From Candidatus Aminicenantota bacterium (GTDB taxonomy: Bacteria; Acidobacteriota; Aminicenantia; Aminicenantales; Aminicenantaceae): a stretch of DNA of 57,568 bases. Below, piece after piece: positions 8,327 to 16,834 of the stretch (position 1 is its first letter; every line of letters begins with the position of its first letter). A program made the position numbers and the translations under genes. The notes beneath the pieces were generated by a model. The model searched no databases, was not told the origin of the DNA, and saw only the letters and a program-made list of their open reading frames with translations. The stretch is from assembly GCA_014727835.1 (NCBI GenBank), contig WJMT01000122.1, forward strand, positions 1 through 57,568. The letters are read 5' to 3'.

Positions 8327-8821
8327 ATGGAATATTATTTGGGACTAGGCAGCAATCTCGGACAAAGAGAAAAAAATCTCCTCAGTGCACTGAAAAAGCT
8401 GAAACAATTCAGGATTTCCATACAGAAAGTTTCATCCATTTATGAAACTCAGCCTTTTGGAGACGCAAACCAGCCCTGGTATATGAACATGGTGGTGCAA
8501 GTCAAAACCCGTCTTTCTCCAGACCAATTGTTTGATAAGATAAAAAAAATTGAAAATGACATGGGGAGGACGCTGCACGGGGTTCATCATCCCCGACTCA
8601 TTGACATTGATATCCTTTTCTTAGAAGACCAGGTGATCCACAGCAACAATCTCCGGATCCCTCATAAAGAACTGACCTACCGAAATTTTGTCCTGGTTCC
8701 CCTTTTGGAAATCGCTCCTGATTTGATCCATCCTGTTTTCAAAGAAAAAATAAGCACCCTCTATAAAAAATGTGCCGATGAATCCATGGTCAGAAAGATC
8801 AAAAGTGATGTCTCTTTGTAA
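8327..8821 (+). CDS. folK: 2-amino-4-hydroxy-6-hydroxymethyldihydropteridine pyrophosphokinase
   Basis: HPPK transfers pyrophosphate from ATP to hydroxymethyl-dihydropterin in folate synthesis. The 164-residue protein begins YYLGLGSNLGQREKNL and contains IYETQPFG, NMVVQVKT and the signature RLIDIDILF, all typical of FolK. No Shine-Dalgarno sequence is visible, and the start lies 11 bases after the previous stop, so translational coupling is likely. Its end overlaps the convergent dapF end by 23 bases. No other folate genes are adjacent. Confidence 0.92.
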   Translation: MEYYLGLGSNLGQREKNLLSALKKLKQFRISIQKVSSIYETQPFGDANQPWYMNMVVQVKTRLSPDQLFDKIKKIENDMGRTLHGVHHPRLIDIDILFLEDQVIHSNNLRIPHKELTYRNFVLVPLLEIAPDLIHPVFKEKISTLYKKCADESMVRKIKSDVSL

Positions 8822-9626
8822 GCTGACCTTCAAAGACCAAGTGAGCTTCTCCTTCAAGATACAACCTTGAAAATCCCTGGTCCCACTTCACCAGTAAATC
8901 TCCGCCTTTGGTTTTGACTTCAACAGGAGATGCGACTCCATTGCAAATGTGAGAGATGACAGCGGATGCCATGGCCCCAGTACCGCAGGCATAAGTCTCT
9001 CCTTCCACTCCTCTTTCAAAGGTTCTGACTTTGATTCTGTGGTTATCCAAAACCTGCACAAAATTCACATTGGCCCCTTTTTCAAACCGGGGATGATGCC
9101 TGTATTTTTTGCCTAATTCATTCACATCAACATCCTGAACATGATTTGAAAAAATAACCAAATGAGGAACTCCGATGATGGCAAAACCTCCCTCTTTAAA
9201 TGTTTTTTCCTGAATGATTCCGAGCTCTGTCTGTGTATCCTGAGGTGCGGGGTGATCAATGGTCACTCGGTCTTTAGAACACCACCCATGATAGATGGTC
9301 TCATTCACTTCAAAAGTGATGTTTTCTCCGGCTATTTTTTTTTGATAAGCAAATCGACAGGCAGCCCTTGCTCCGTTACCACAGATGTGAACCGGATGGC
9401 CGTCAGAATTGAAATGCCGGTATTTGAAATCCGCAGAACAGCTTTCTTCAATCAAAATCACTCCATCTGCCCCCACGGAAAAACGTCTTTGGCAAAGGCG
9501 CCGGAAATAATCTTTTTCCTTGCCTTTGAACTCGATGTTCCGGTTGTCAAAAAGAATAAAATCATTTCCTGTGGCTGTCATTTTTGCGAATTTTCGGGCC
9601 TTCATTTGATTTGTTTCAGAACGCAT
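8799..9626 (-). CDS. dapF: diaminopimelate epimerase
   Basis: DapF interconverts LL- and meso-diaminopimelate for lysine and peptidoglycan synthesis. The two catalytic cysteines are seen in HICGNGARA and ETYACGTGAMA, and the N-terminal MTATGNDFILFD motif is present. Length (275 residues) is normal. The ATG at 9626 overlaps the end of yraN by 11 bases; a second ATG at 9605 (MKARKF) is possible, so the N-terminus is uncertain by seven residues. It is the last gene of a reverse-strand operon cysS-yraN-dapF. Confidence 0.93.
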   Translation of the reverse strand: MRSETNQMKARKFAKMTATGNDFILFDNRNIEFKGKEKDYFRRLCQRRFSVGADGVILIEESCSADFKYRHFNSDGHPVHICGNGARAACRFAYQKKIAGENITFEVNETIYHGWCSKDRVTIDHPAPQDTQTELGIIQEKTFKEGGFAIIGVPHLVIFSNHVQDVDVNELGKKYRHHPRFEKGANVNFVQVLDNHRIKVRTFERGVEGETYACGTGAMASAVISHICNGVASPVEVKTKGGDLLVKWDQGFSRLYLEGEAHLVFEGQLTKRHHF

Positions 9627-9987
9627 CCTTGAAATGAGTGGCTTTGAATCCTTGAGCCGGATGGAAATTCAAAGCCAGGATATCGAAACGGCATTCCACC
9701 TCATCCAGTCTGTTCAAAGACACAAAGCCCCGGGCAATTTTTCTGATTTGTTTTTTTTTGGAAGAGTCCACAGACTCTTCCGGAAGCCCGAATCGGACTC
9801 CTCTTCTAGTCTTCACTTCCACAAACACCAGAACATCCTTATCATAGGCAATGAGGTCAATATCTCCTCTAAACAAGCGGAATCCCTTTTTGATGATTTT
9901 GTACTTTTTCTTTTTCAAATAATCAAATGCAAACTGCTCTCCCATTTTTCCCAGCTCAAAGGGCGAGATCTGATTTGGGTTTTTCAC
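9616..9987 (-). CDS. YraN/UPF0102 family nuclease-like protein
   Basis: The 123-residue protein matches the small YraN family, which has a restriction-endonuclease-like core. GEQFAFDYLKKKKYKII is followed by RGDIDLIAYD and VFVEVKTR, giving the D...ExK active-site arrangement. The family's cellular role is poorly defined. The start is GTG, within a GTGA overlap with the cysS stop, so translation is probably coupled to cysS. Its own end overlaps dapF. Location inside a cysS-dapF operon gives no specific clue to function. Confidence 0.85.
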   Translation of the reverse strand: MKNPNQISPFELGKMGEQFAFDYLKKKKYKIIKKGFRLFRGDIDLIAYDKDVLVFVEVKTRRGVRFGLPEESVDSSKKKQIRKIARGFVSLNRLDEVECRFDILALNFHPAQGFKATHFKDAF

Positions 9988-11375
9988 TTTTTTTTCCAGC
10001 GGACACCATCCTTGGTATCTTCAAGAATGATCCCTTTTTCCAGCAGTTCATCTCTGATTTGATCTGCCAGATCGTAATTCTTTTCTTTTCGTGCTTTGTT
10101 TCTTTGGTCGATTTTTTCTTTTATGGACGCTTCCAATTGATCTTCATCTTCTTTGGGAAGAATTCCCAAGACTTGGTCCCATTTCTCAAATGAAGACTGA
10201 ACAGCTCTGACATCATTGTGATACAGTTCCTGGTTTGCCATCAATTTATTGATTTCTCTGATCAACTCAAAAAGAGAAGTGAGAGCCAAAGAGATGTTGA
10301 GGTCATCGCTTAAGCTATCTGTAAATTTTTTTTCTGTATCCTGAATCCATTTTTTCACTTCAGGATTTTCTCCCTCTGCAAAAGAACGGGTTTTGAGTTC
10401 ATAAAGGAAAGAACGGATCCTTTCCAGAGAAGACTGGGATTGTTTCAATGTTTTGTCTGAATAATTCACCATTTTTCGATAATGTGTGGATAAAAGGAGA
10501 TAACGGATGACCAAAGGATCGATTCCTTGATCCGCAAGGTCCCTAAGGGTGTACTGATTGCCCTTAGATTTGGACATCTTGCTCCCCTCCACAATCAGAT
10601 GATGGCAGTGCAGCCAGAAATGAGCCAGTTTTTTGTCTGCATAGGTTTCCGACTGAGCAATTTCATTCTCATGATGAGGAAAAATATTATCCACACCGCC
10701 GCAGTGAATATCGATTGGCTGTCCAAGATACTTGGTGCTCATGACTGAACATTCAATATGCCATCCGGGTCTGCCGGGCCCTATTTCCGTTTCCCAGAAG
10801 GGTTCCCCGGGTTTTTTATCTTTCCAGAGAGCAAAATCATGAGCATTTTTCTTATCATATTCATCTGACTCCACTCTTTCCCCTGTTTTCAATTCATCTC
10901 GATCGATTTTGGCTAGTTTTCCGTAATCTTTGAACTTTGAAATATCAAAATAATAGGACCCGTTTTTTTTGTACGCGTATCCTTTTTCAACCAAGGCCTT
11001 GACCATATGCGCCATTTCTGGGATGTGTTCGGTTGCTTTGGGATAGAGATCTGCTCTGAGGATATTTAAAGTGTCAATGTCTGCGAAAAAAGCTCGGATA
11101 TATTTATCAGTAACCTGTTTTAAAGAGACTCCTTCATGGTCTGCTTTTTTTATAGTCTTATCATCCACATCAGTGATATTCATCACATGTTTGACTTTGT
11201 ATCCTTTAAACAAGAGGAATCTTTTTAAAAGATCTTCAAAAATATAGGCTCTGAAGTTTCCGATATGCGCATAGTCATACACAGTGGGTCCGCAGGTATA
11301 AAGACGCACCTTTTTTGCTTGAATTGAGTGAAAGGGCTCTTTTTTTCCTGAAAGTGTATTGAAAAATTGAATCAT
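9984..11375 (-). CDS. cysS: cysteinyl-tRNA synthetase
   Basis: This class I aminoacyl-tRNA synthetase charges tRNA-Cys. The HIGH-type motif is YDYAHIGNFRAY and the KMSKS motif is GSKMSKSKGN. Zinc ligands are evident in TCGPTVYD, WHIECSVMS and FPHHENE. The start at 11375 (MIQFFNTLSGKKEPF) matches where the family normally begins and has AGG five bases upstream. An ATG 18 bases further upstream lacks a ribosome site and follows a T-run. Length is then 463 residues, which is normal. The gene leads the operon with yraN and dapF. Confidence 0.95.
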   Translation of the reverse strand: MIQFFNTLSGKKEPFHSIQAKKVRLYTCGPTVYDYAHIGNFRAYIFEDLLKRFLLFKGYKVKHVMNITDVDDKTIKKADHEGVSLKQVTDKYIRAFFADIDTLNILRADLYPKATEHIPEMAHMVKALVEKGYAYKKNGSYYFDISKFKDYGKLAKIDRDELKTGERVESDEYDKKNAHDFALWKDKKPGEPFWETEIGPGRPGWHIECSVMSTKYLGQPIDIHCGGVDNIFPHHENEIAQSETYADKKLAHFWLHCHHLIVEGSKMSKSKGNQYTLRDLADQGIDPLVIRYLLLSTHYRKMVNYSDKTLKQSQSSLERIRSFLYELKTRSFAEGENPEVKKWIQDTEKKFTDSLSDDLNISLALTSLFELIREINKLMANQELYHNDVRAVQSSFEKWDQVLGILPKEDEDQLEASIKEKIDQRNKARKEKNYDLADQIRDELLEKGIILEDTKDGVRWKKK

Positions 11376-11493
11376 TTTACCTGGATTTTTCATAAAAAAA
11401 ATACGATCTTTTCATTATCATTTTCTTTTCAGCAATTAGCAAGACGATTTCAAAAACAATCATTTGAACATTTGAATCATATGATTTTGTCGG

Positions 11494-11522
11494 TTGACCG
11501 ATACCCATGAATGTGACATAAT
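11494..11522 (+). promoter_or_regulatory. candidate sigma-70 promoter for the lysine-catabolism operon
   Basis: TTGACC, a 17-base spacer and CATAAT lie 47 bases before the first start codon. A perfect 12-base palindrome, AATCATATGATT, sits just upstream at 11475-11486. Confidence 0.5.
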
Positions 11523-11569
11523 TTTTTCGTCAACTTTATCTCAATTTAAATTATAAGGCACTTAAATCA

Positions 11570-12889
11570 ATGAATCAATCAAAATGCACTCTATGTATCC
11601 GGAAAGAAGATAAAAACAAATGGGAAAAGAGAGCACCGGTGATTCCTTCCCATGCTAAAGAATTCAAGCAAACCCATGGAATCAACATATGTGTGCAGCC
11701 TTCAAAGATCCGTATTTTTAAAGACAGCGATTACAAAAAGCAGGGAATCGAACTCATCAATGACCTCAGCCAATGTTCTCTCATTCTCGCTCTCAAAGAA
11801 ATACCTATAGAGCTCATAATGGAGGCTCGAGCATACATGTTCTTCACCCACACCACCAAAGGACAAAATCAGAATATGCCCATGCTGAAAAAATTCAAGC
11901 AATCCAGGTGCACAGTCATTGACTATGAAAAGATCACAGACGATGAGGGGAGAAGACTGATCTTTTTTGGAATTCAAGCCGGCCAATCCGGTATGATTGA
12001 AACCTTCCATGCACTGGGGCAAAGGCTTTCCGCACAAGGCCTTGAAAATCCATTCATTGACATCAAACAGCCTTATCAGTACCCCAATCTCAAAAAGGCC
12101 AAAGAGAAAATCATCCAAGTGGGATCTTTCATCAAGCAAAATGGACTTTCTGACGAGCTGGTGCCTCTCGTGTGCGGTTTTTGTGGATACGGACACACCT
12201 CCAAAGGAGCTCAGGAGATCTTTGACCTTCTTCCCCATCAGGAAATTCCAGCAAAAGACCTCAAAGGATTCATGGATACAGAAGATCATTCAAATAATCA
12301 GGTTTATAAAGTGGTTTTTAAAGAAAAAGACATGGTTGAACCCATTGACCGCACTATGAAATTTGAACTCAACGACTATTATCAAAATCCCCATAAATAT
12401 CAATCTCGATTTTCGCAATATCTGCCCTATTTGACTCTTATAGTCAACTGCATATACTGGGAGCCCAAATATCCAAGATTTGTGAAAAATTCTGACCTTC
12501 GTTCTGTTTTCAGCTCTCATCGAAATCCCAGACTCAAAGTTATCGGAGATATCACTTGTGACATAGAAGGTTCAGTGGAATGCACCAAGTTCAGCACAAC
12601 ACCTGAAAATCCGTTTTTTCTGTTTGACCCGGCCACGGAAAAAATATCCAGAGACCCACAGGGAAAAGGATTGGCTGTCATGAGCATCGACAATCTCCCT
12701 GCTGAAATCGCATTGGAATCATCCCTTTTCTTTAGTAAAGCAATCATGCCATTCCTTCCAAAGATCGCTTTAGCAGATTTTACCAAAGATTTTGACCAAT
12801 GCCATCTTCCTCCGCCTATAAAAAGAGCGGTCATTTTATACAACGGTGAATTCACACCTGAATACAAATATATGGATAAATTTATATAA
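11570..12889 (+). CDS. lysine-ketoglutarate reductase-like protein (saccharopine-forming)
   Basis: The 439-residue protein corresponds to the LKR half of the bifunctional eukaryotic AASS enzyme and contains an alanine-dehydrogenase/PNT-like N-terminal domain (REDKNKWEKRAPVIPSHAKE at the start). Segments such as FFTHTTKGQNQNMP and VCGFCGYGHTSKGAQEI resemble LKR. The enzyme condenses lysine with 2-oxoglutarate to saccharopine using NADPH. The next gene encodes the saccharopine dehydrogenase half, which strongly supports the assignment. No clear Shine-Dalgarno is seen before the ATG. Direction (lysine breakdown rather than synthesis) is inferred from dapF being present nearby. Confidence 0.8.
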   Translation: MNQSKCTLCIRKEDKNKWEKRAPVIPSHAKEFKQTHGINICVQPSKIRIFKDSDYKKQGIELINDLSQCSLILALKEIPIELIMEARAYMFFTHTTKGQNQNMPMLKKFKQSRCTVIDYEKITDDEGRRLIFFGIQAGQSGMIETFHALGQRLSAQGLENPFIDIKQPYQYPNLKKAKEKIIQVGSFIKQNGLSDELVPLVCGFCGYGHTSKGAQEIFDLLPHQEIPAKDLKGFMDTEDHSNNQVYKVVFKEKDMVEPIDRTMKFELNDYYQNPHKYQSRFSQYLPYLTLIVNCIYWEPKYPRFVKNSDLRSVFSSHRNPRLKVIGDITCDIEGSVECTKFSTTPENPFFLFDPATEKISRDPQGKGLAVMSIDNLPAEIALESSLFFSKAIMPFLPKIALADFTKDFDQCHLPPPIKRAVILYNGEFTPEYKYMDKFI

Positions 12890-12934
12890 ATCAGAGACAG
12901 GAAAACACATATCAGAAAACCAAAGGAACTGAAA

Positions 12935-14278
12935 ATGAATAAAAGTGTGTTGGTACTGGGAGCCGGCTCTGTGGCTCCTCCTCTCATCAAATATCTCTGC
13001 AAACAACCTGGGATCCAATTGAAAATCGCTGACCAGATCTTTGAAAAAGCTCAACAATTGGCTCTGCCGTCTCCCTCTGCCCATCCACTTCATCTCGATA
13101 TCAGAGACCAATCCAAAACCAGATCATTAGTCAAAGAAGCAGATTTGGTGATCAGCATTCTCCCATACACATTTCATCCGGAAATAGCCAGCTACTGTGT
13201 TGAGATGAGAACCAACATGATCACAGCATCTTATGTCAGCCAATCCATGAAAGATTTTGATTCAGAGGCCAAACAAAAAGGGATTCTGATCCTCAATGAA
13301 ATCGGATTAGATCCAGGAATAGACCATATGGAAGCCATGAGAATCATACACGAGATCAAAAACAACAACGGCATTGTTACCAGCTTCATCTCCTTTTGCG
13401 GAGGCCTTCCAGCCCCAGAAGCAAACACCAATCCTTTTGGATATAAATTTTCATGGAGTCCTAGAGGAGTTTTGTTAGCCGGAAAAAATCCGGCTCAGTA
13501 CCTCGAGAATGATCAGATCCTCTACATCCCTCCTGAAAAACTGTTTCAAAATCCGGCTGCTGTTTTTATCAAAGAAGTGGGGAGTCTGGAGGGATATCCC
13601 AACAGAGACTCACTTCCATATAAAGAGCTTTATCAAATCCCATCTGCTCGCACATTAATCCGGGGAACTCTTCGTTACAAAGGATGGTGTTCTTTCATGC
13701 ATTATGCCGCAAAAATCGGGCTTCTGGAGGAACGATCCGAAAATTGGGAGGGAATGACCAACCCTGATTTCATTAGAAAGACAGCAGGAATTGCAGAACA
13801 GGGAGACCTCAAGTCAGATCTGGCAAATCATCTGAAAATAGCAACAAATTCGAATTTCATTCGTTGTTTGGATTGGCTTGGAATTTTTAAACCACAGACC
13901 CTTCCCCTTAAACAGGGCTCTGCTTTAGATATTTTAGTGAAATTGATGGAAAAAAGGCTTTCATTTCAAAAAGGAGAGAGAGATCTGATCCTTCTCCAAC
14001 ACAAAATCAAAGCGGAATACAAAGACAAGGAATCGCAGGAAATCACATCCAATCTGATCCATTATGGAAACCCTGATGGGGATACAGCTATGTCAAAAAC
14101 TGTGGGGCTGCCTCTAGCCATTGCCGCCAAACTCATATTAAGCCATACCATTGTCTCCACAGGTGTCCAAATCCCTATCTCCTGTGAGATCTATGAGCCT
14201 ATCTTAACAGAACTGAAAGAATCAGGGATTGAGTTTCAAACAAATATAAGTAAAATAAGAGAAAGGAGGGGAACATAA
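12935..14278 (+). CDS. saccharopine dehydrogenase (glutamate-forming type)
   Basis: A Rossmann start SVLVLGAGSVAPPLIKYL is followed by the saccharopine-dehydrogenase core with EIGLDPGIDHMEAM and FISFCGGLPAPEANTNPFGYKF, typical of the SDH domain of AASS and yeast Lys9. The enzyme oxidises saccharopine to glutamate and 2-aminoadipate semialdehyde. It is 447 residues long, the expected size for a free-standing SDH. AAGGAAC precedes the ATG. The pairing with the upstream LKR gene (45-base gap) gives a split two-gene version of the eukaryotic fusion. A semialdehyde dehydrogenase is not in the window. Confidence 0.88.
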   Translation: MNKSVLVLGAGSVAPPLIKYLCKQPGIQLKIADQIFEKAQQLALPSPSAHPLHLDIRDQSKTRSLVKEADLVISILPYTFHPEIASYCVEMRTNMITASYVSQSMKDFDSEAKQKGILILNEIGLDPGIDHMEAMRIIHEIKNNNGIVTSFISFCGGLPAPEANTNPFGYKFSWSPRGVLLAGKNPAQYLENDQILYIPPEKLFQNPAAVFIKEVGSLEGYPNRDSLPYKELYQIPSARTLIRGTLRYKGWCSFMHYAAKIGLLEERSENWEGMTNPDFIRKTAGIAEQGDLKSDLANHLKIATNSNFIRCLDWLGIFKPQTLPLKQGSALDILVKLMEKRLSFQKGERDLILLQHKIKAEYKDKESQEITSNLIHYGNPDGDTAMSKTVGLPLAIAAKLILSHTIVSTGVQIPISCEIYEPILTELKESGIEFQTNISKIRERRGT

Positions 14279-14279
14279 A

Positions 14280-15086
14280 ATGATAAGACAACCTTATGTG
14301 GCCGGATACTTTTATCCCAAGGATCCTGATGAGCTGAAAGCCATGATACAGAAAATGGTCCCACCAAAGGCCTCAAAACACAAAGCAAAATGCATCATCT
14401 CCCCTCATGCCGGCTACATTTATTCAGGAAATGTAGCCGGCTCCGTGTTTTCCAGCACTCAACTTCCTGATAATTTTGTCCTGTTAGGCCCCAGCCATGT
14501 TTATATGGATTCCCGAATCGCCATTATGAAACACGGCAGCTGGCAGACTCCATTGGGAGATGTCCCTATTAACGAAGAACTGGCTGAATTCATAGCTCGT
14601 GAATCCGATTCTGTTTCTGAGGAAGAAGCTGCTCACAAAAAAGAGCATTCTTTAGAGGTCCAGCTGCCCTTTCTGCAGTTTTATAAAAAAAATTTCCAGA
14701 TCGTTCCCATCTGTGTTTCCTATGATGCAGACTATCAAGACCTGCAAGAATTAGGAAAAGCTGTGGCCAAAGGCATCAAACAGATGGAAAAAGACACTCT
14801 CATTATTGCCAGCACAGATATGAGCCATCAAGAAACACAAGAGGTGGCTCAAAGAAAAGACCAAAAAGCCTTTTATCAAATTTTGGATCTCAATGCCCAA
14901 AAATTGGTCCAAGTGGTGAAAAAAGAAAACATATCTATGTGTGGATTTCAGCCCACTGCAGCAGCCATTATTGCTGCATTAGAATTGGGTGCCACCAAAG
15001 CCACACTGGTCAAATACCAAACATCCGGAGATGTCACCGGAGATTTTGATCAAGTGGTGGGATATGCCGGAATCAGAATCAACTGA
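14280..15086 (+). CDS. amrB: AmmeMemoRadiSam system protein B (MEMO1 family)
   Basis: The 268-residue protein opens RQPYVAGYFYPKDPDEL and carries the family motifs ISPHAGYIYSG, LLGPSH, HSLEVQLPFL and SSTDMSH (here ASTDMSH), with conserved histidines forming a likely metal site. MEMO proteins resemble non-heme iron dioxygenases. In bacteria the gene usually sits with an AMMECR1 gene and a radical SAM gene, and neither is present here. It begins one base after the saccharopine dehydrogenase stop with AGGGG upstream, so it is co-transcribed with the lysine pathway. Biochemical role is unknown. Confidence 0.85.
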   Translation: MIRQPYVAGYFYPKDPDELKAMIQKMVPPKASKHKAKCIISPHAGYIYSGNVAGSVFSSTQLPDNFVLLGPSHVYMDSRIAIMKHGSWQTPLGDVPINEELAEFIARESDSVSEEEAAHKKEHSLEVQLPFLQFYKKNFQIVPICVSYDADYQDLQELGKAVAKGIKQMEKDTLIIASTDMSHQETQEVAQRKDQKAFYQILDLNAQKLVQVVKKENISMCGFQPTAAAIIAALELGATKATLVKYQTSGDVTGDFDQVVGYAGIRIN

Positions 15087-15119
15087 CCTGATTATGAAGT
15101 TTTAAAACCCCAGGATAAG

Positions 15120-15149
15120 TTGACTTTTTTCTGCCTTTTTTGCTATAAA
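15120..15149 (+). promoter_or_regulatory. candidate sigma-70 promoter of the heat-shock operon
   Basis: TTGACT, an 18-base T-rich spacer and TATAAA end 16 bases before the hrcA start. No CIRCE inverted repeat is present between 15087 and 15165. A 10-base palindrome GTTTTAAAAC at 15099-15108 lies just upstream of the -35 box. Confidence 0.5.
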
Positions 15150-15165
15150 AAATAGAGAACTGAAT

Positions 15166-16197
15166 ATGAAAAAAATGGATAAAGACATGAAAATCTTAAG
15201 GAAAGTCGTGGAGAACTACCTTAAGATCGGCAAGCCCGTGAGTTCAGGCTTCATCAAAAAAAATGAACACCTCTCCATATCTCCAGCCACGATCAGAAAT
15301 ATTATGGCCAGACTGGAACAAAGAGGATATCTATCCCAGCCTCATGTGGCAGCAGGTCGGATACCGACGGATATCGGACTGAGATGTTATGTGAATCATC
15401 TGTTAAAGGAAACCTTTGAATCTCACAATGAGATCAATATTCCGTCCAACAGTTTTGATATTAAAAAAGATGACTTTGATACACTTTTGAATAAAACATC
15501 CAAGTTATTATCTGAGTTTTCAGATAACATGGGATTTGTCATCTCCCCGCAGATATCACAACTCGAATTCAAGCATCTGAGACTGATCCGTTTGGGAGAG
15601 GACAAAATCTTGTTGATCCTGATCACAACCACCAATATTGTATTGAACGATATCGTCACCACTTCAGTTCCTTTGACTCAAGAAGAGCTGAACAAATCAT
15701 CCAGATATATCAATCAAAATTTCAGCGGAAAAAATTTAACCGACATCAGAGATTATTTAGTTAAAGAGATACCTCAATACCGAATCAAACTGGAAGACTC
15801 TATCCAAACATTAAGTCTGTTCATTCAATCCTATTTCAATGACCTGAAAACATCCCATATCTATTTACAGGGGACCTCTAAGATCTTAGAAAAAGCAGAA
15901 TTGTTTGACATGGACAGATTGGTGTCTTTATTTCGAAACTTCGAAGAAAAAAACAAACTGGCAAAACTTCTATCAGATTTCATAAGTCTGGACCGGGTCA
16001 AAGTGGTGATCGGGTCTGAACTGGAAATACTGGATATTTCAGAATGCTCTTTGGTCATGTCTCATTATGGAACCGAGGATCAAATCCTGGGTTCATTGGG
16101 TATCATCGGACCAAAAAGATTGGCCTATAAAAAAATCATTCCTCTTGTAGACCATGTGGCAAAAAAATTGAGTCAAACCATCATCCATAACCAGTAA
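15166..16197 (+). CDS. hrcA: heat-inducible transcription repressor HrcA
   Basis: HrcA normally represses groE and dnaK operons by binding CIRCE and is folded with help from GroEL. The N-terminal winged helix is clear (PVSSGFIKKNE, SISPATIRNIMARLEQRGYL, AAGRIPTDIGLRCYV), followed by the GAF-like and dimerisation regions, and 343 residues is normal. It heads hrcA-grpE-dnaK-dnaJ-rsmE, the standard arrangement, with very short gaps. No CIRCE operator is visible at its own promoter, so autoregulation may use another sequence or HrcA may act elsewhere. The start codon has no strong ribosome site; a second in-frame ATG lies nine bases on. Confidence 0.93.
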   Translation: MKKMDKDMKILRKVVENYLKIGKPVSSGFIKKNEHLSISPATIRNIMARLEQRGYLSQPHVAAGRIPTDIGLRCYVNHLLKETFESHNEINIPSNSFDIKKDDFDTLLNKTSKLLSEFSDNMGFVISPQISQLEFKHLRLIRLGEDKILLILITTTNIVLNDIVTTSVPLTQEELNKSSRYINQNFSGKNLTDIRDYLVKEIPQYRIKLEDSIQTLSLFIQSYFNDLKTSHIYLQGTSKILEKAELFDMDRLVSLFRNFEEKNKLAKLLSDFISLDRVKVVIGSELEILDISECSLVMSHYGTEDQILGSLGIIGPKRLAYKKIIPLVDHVAKKLSQTIIHNQ

Positions 16198-16206
16198 GGA
16201 GGAGAA

Positions 16207-16833
16207 ATGAAGAAAAAAAGTGAATCTGAATCTGAAGGAAAACAAAAAAAAATTGCTGATGACAATGATATTGAAATAGAATACATCACGGAACAAGGAG
16301 AAGAGGAACAAGAAACACAAAAAACCAGATCTCAGGAAAAGGGAGACGCGGCAGAGGAGGTCAAGGACCTTCAAAAGCAATTCAAAGAGCTCAAGGAAAA
16401 AAACAAAAAGCTCAAAGAACAGTATTTGAGAGAGGCCGCTGAAAAGGACAATCTTCGAAAGAGAACGGAAAAAGAAAAAAATGAGTATTTTCAATATGCT
16501 CTCAGTGAAGTTTTTAGAGAAATCATTTCTATTCTGGATAATTTTGATAGAGCTTTAGAAAAAAAAGAGGAAGGGGAGCAAAAACAGTTTAGGGAAGGTA
16601 TTGAACTCATCCATAAACAGCTGCAAACATTGTTAAAAAACAACGGCATCAAACCGATTGAAATCAAGGAAGACAAATTTGACCCCCGTTATCATGAGGC
16701 TTTGATGTCCGAGGAAGCCAGTGATGTGGAAGAACCGTCTATTGGGGAAGTCATCCAGAAAGGATACATGATTCATCAAAGGCTTCTCCGGCCTACTCTG
16801 GTGAAAGTCAAAGTTCCAAAGAAAAAGGATTAA
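16207..16833 (+). CDS. grpE: GrpE nucleotide-exchange factor
   Basis: GrpE drives ADP release from DnaK. A long charged N-terminal segment (about 55 residues, poorly conserved and Glu/Lys rich) leads into a coiled coil (about residues 55-110, including YLREAAEKDNLRKRTEKEK), then the beta domain with IKPIEIKEDKFDPRYHEAL and IGEVIQKGYMIHQRLLRPTLV. The 208-residue length is normal. AAGGAGG sits immediately upstream, and dnaK starts one base after the stop. Family and operon position both support the call. Confidence 0.95.
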   Translation: MKKKSESESEGKQKKIADDNDIEIEYITEQGEEEQETQKTRSQEKGDAAEEVKDLQKQFKELKEKNKKLKEQYLREAAEKDNLRKRTEKEKNEYFQYALSEVFREIISILDNFDRALEKKEEGEQKQFREGIELIHKQLQTLLKNNGIKPIEIKEDKFDPRYHEALMSEEASDVEEPSIGEVIQKGYMIHQRLLRPTLVKVKVPKKKD

Positions 16834-16834
16834 A

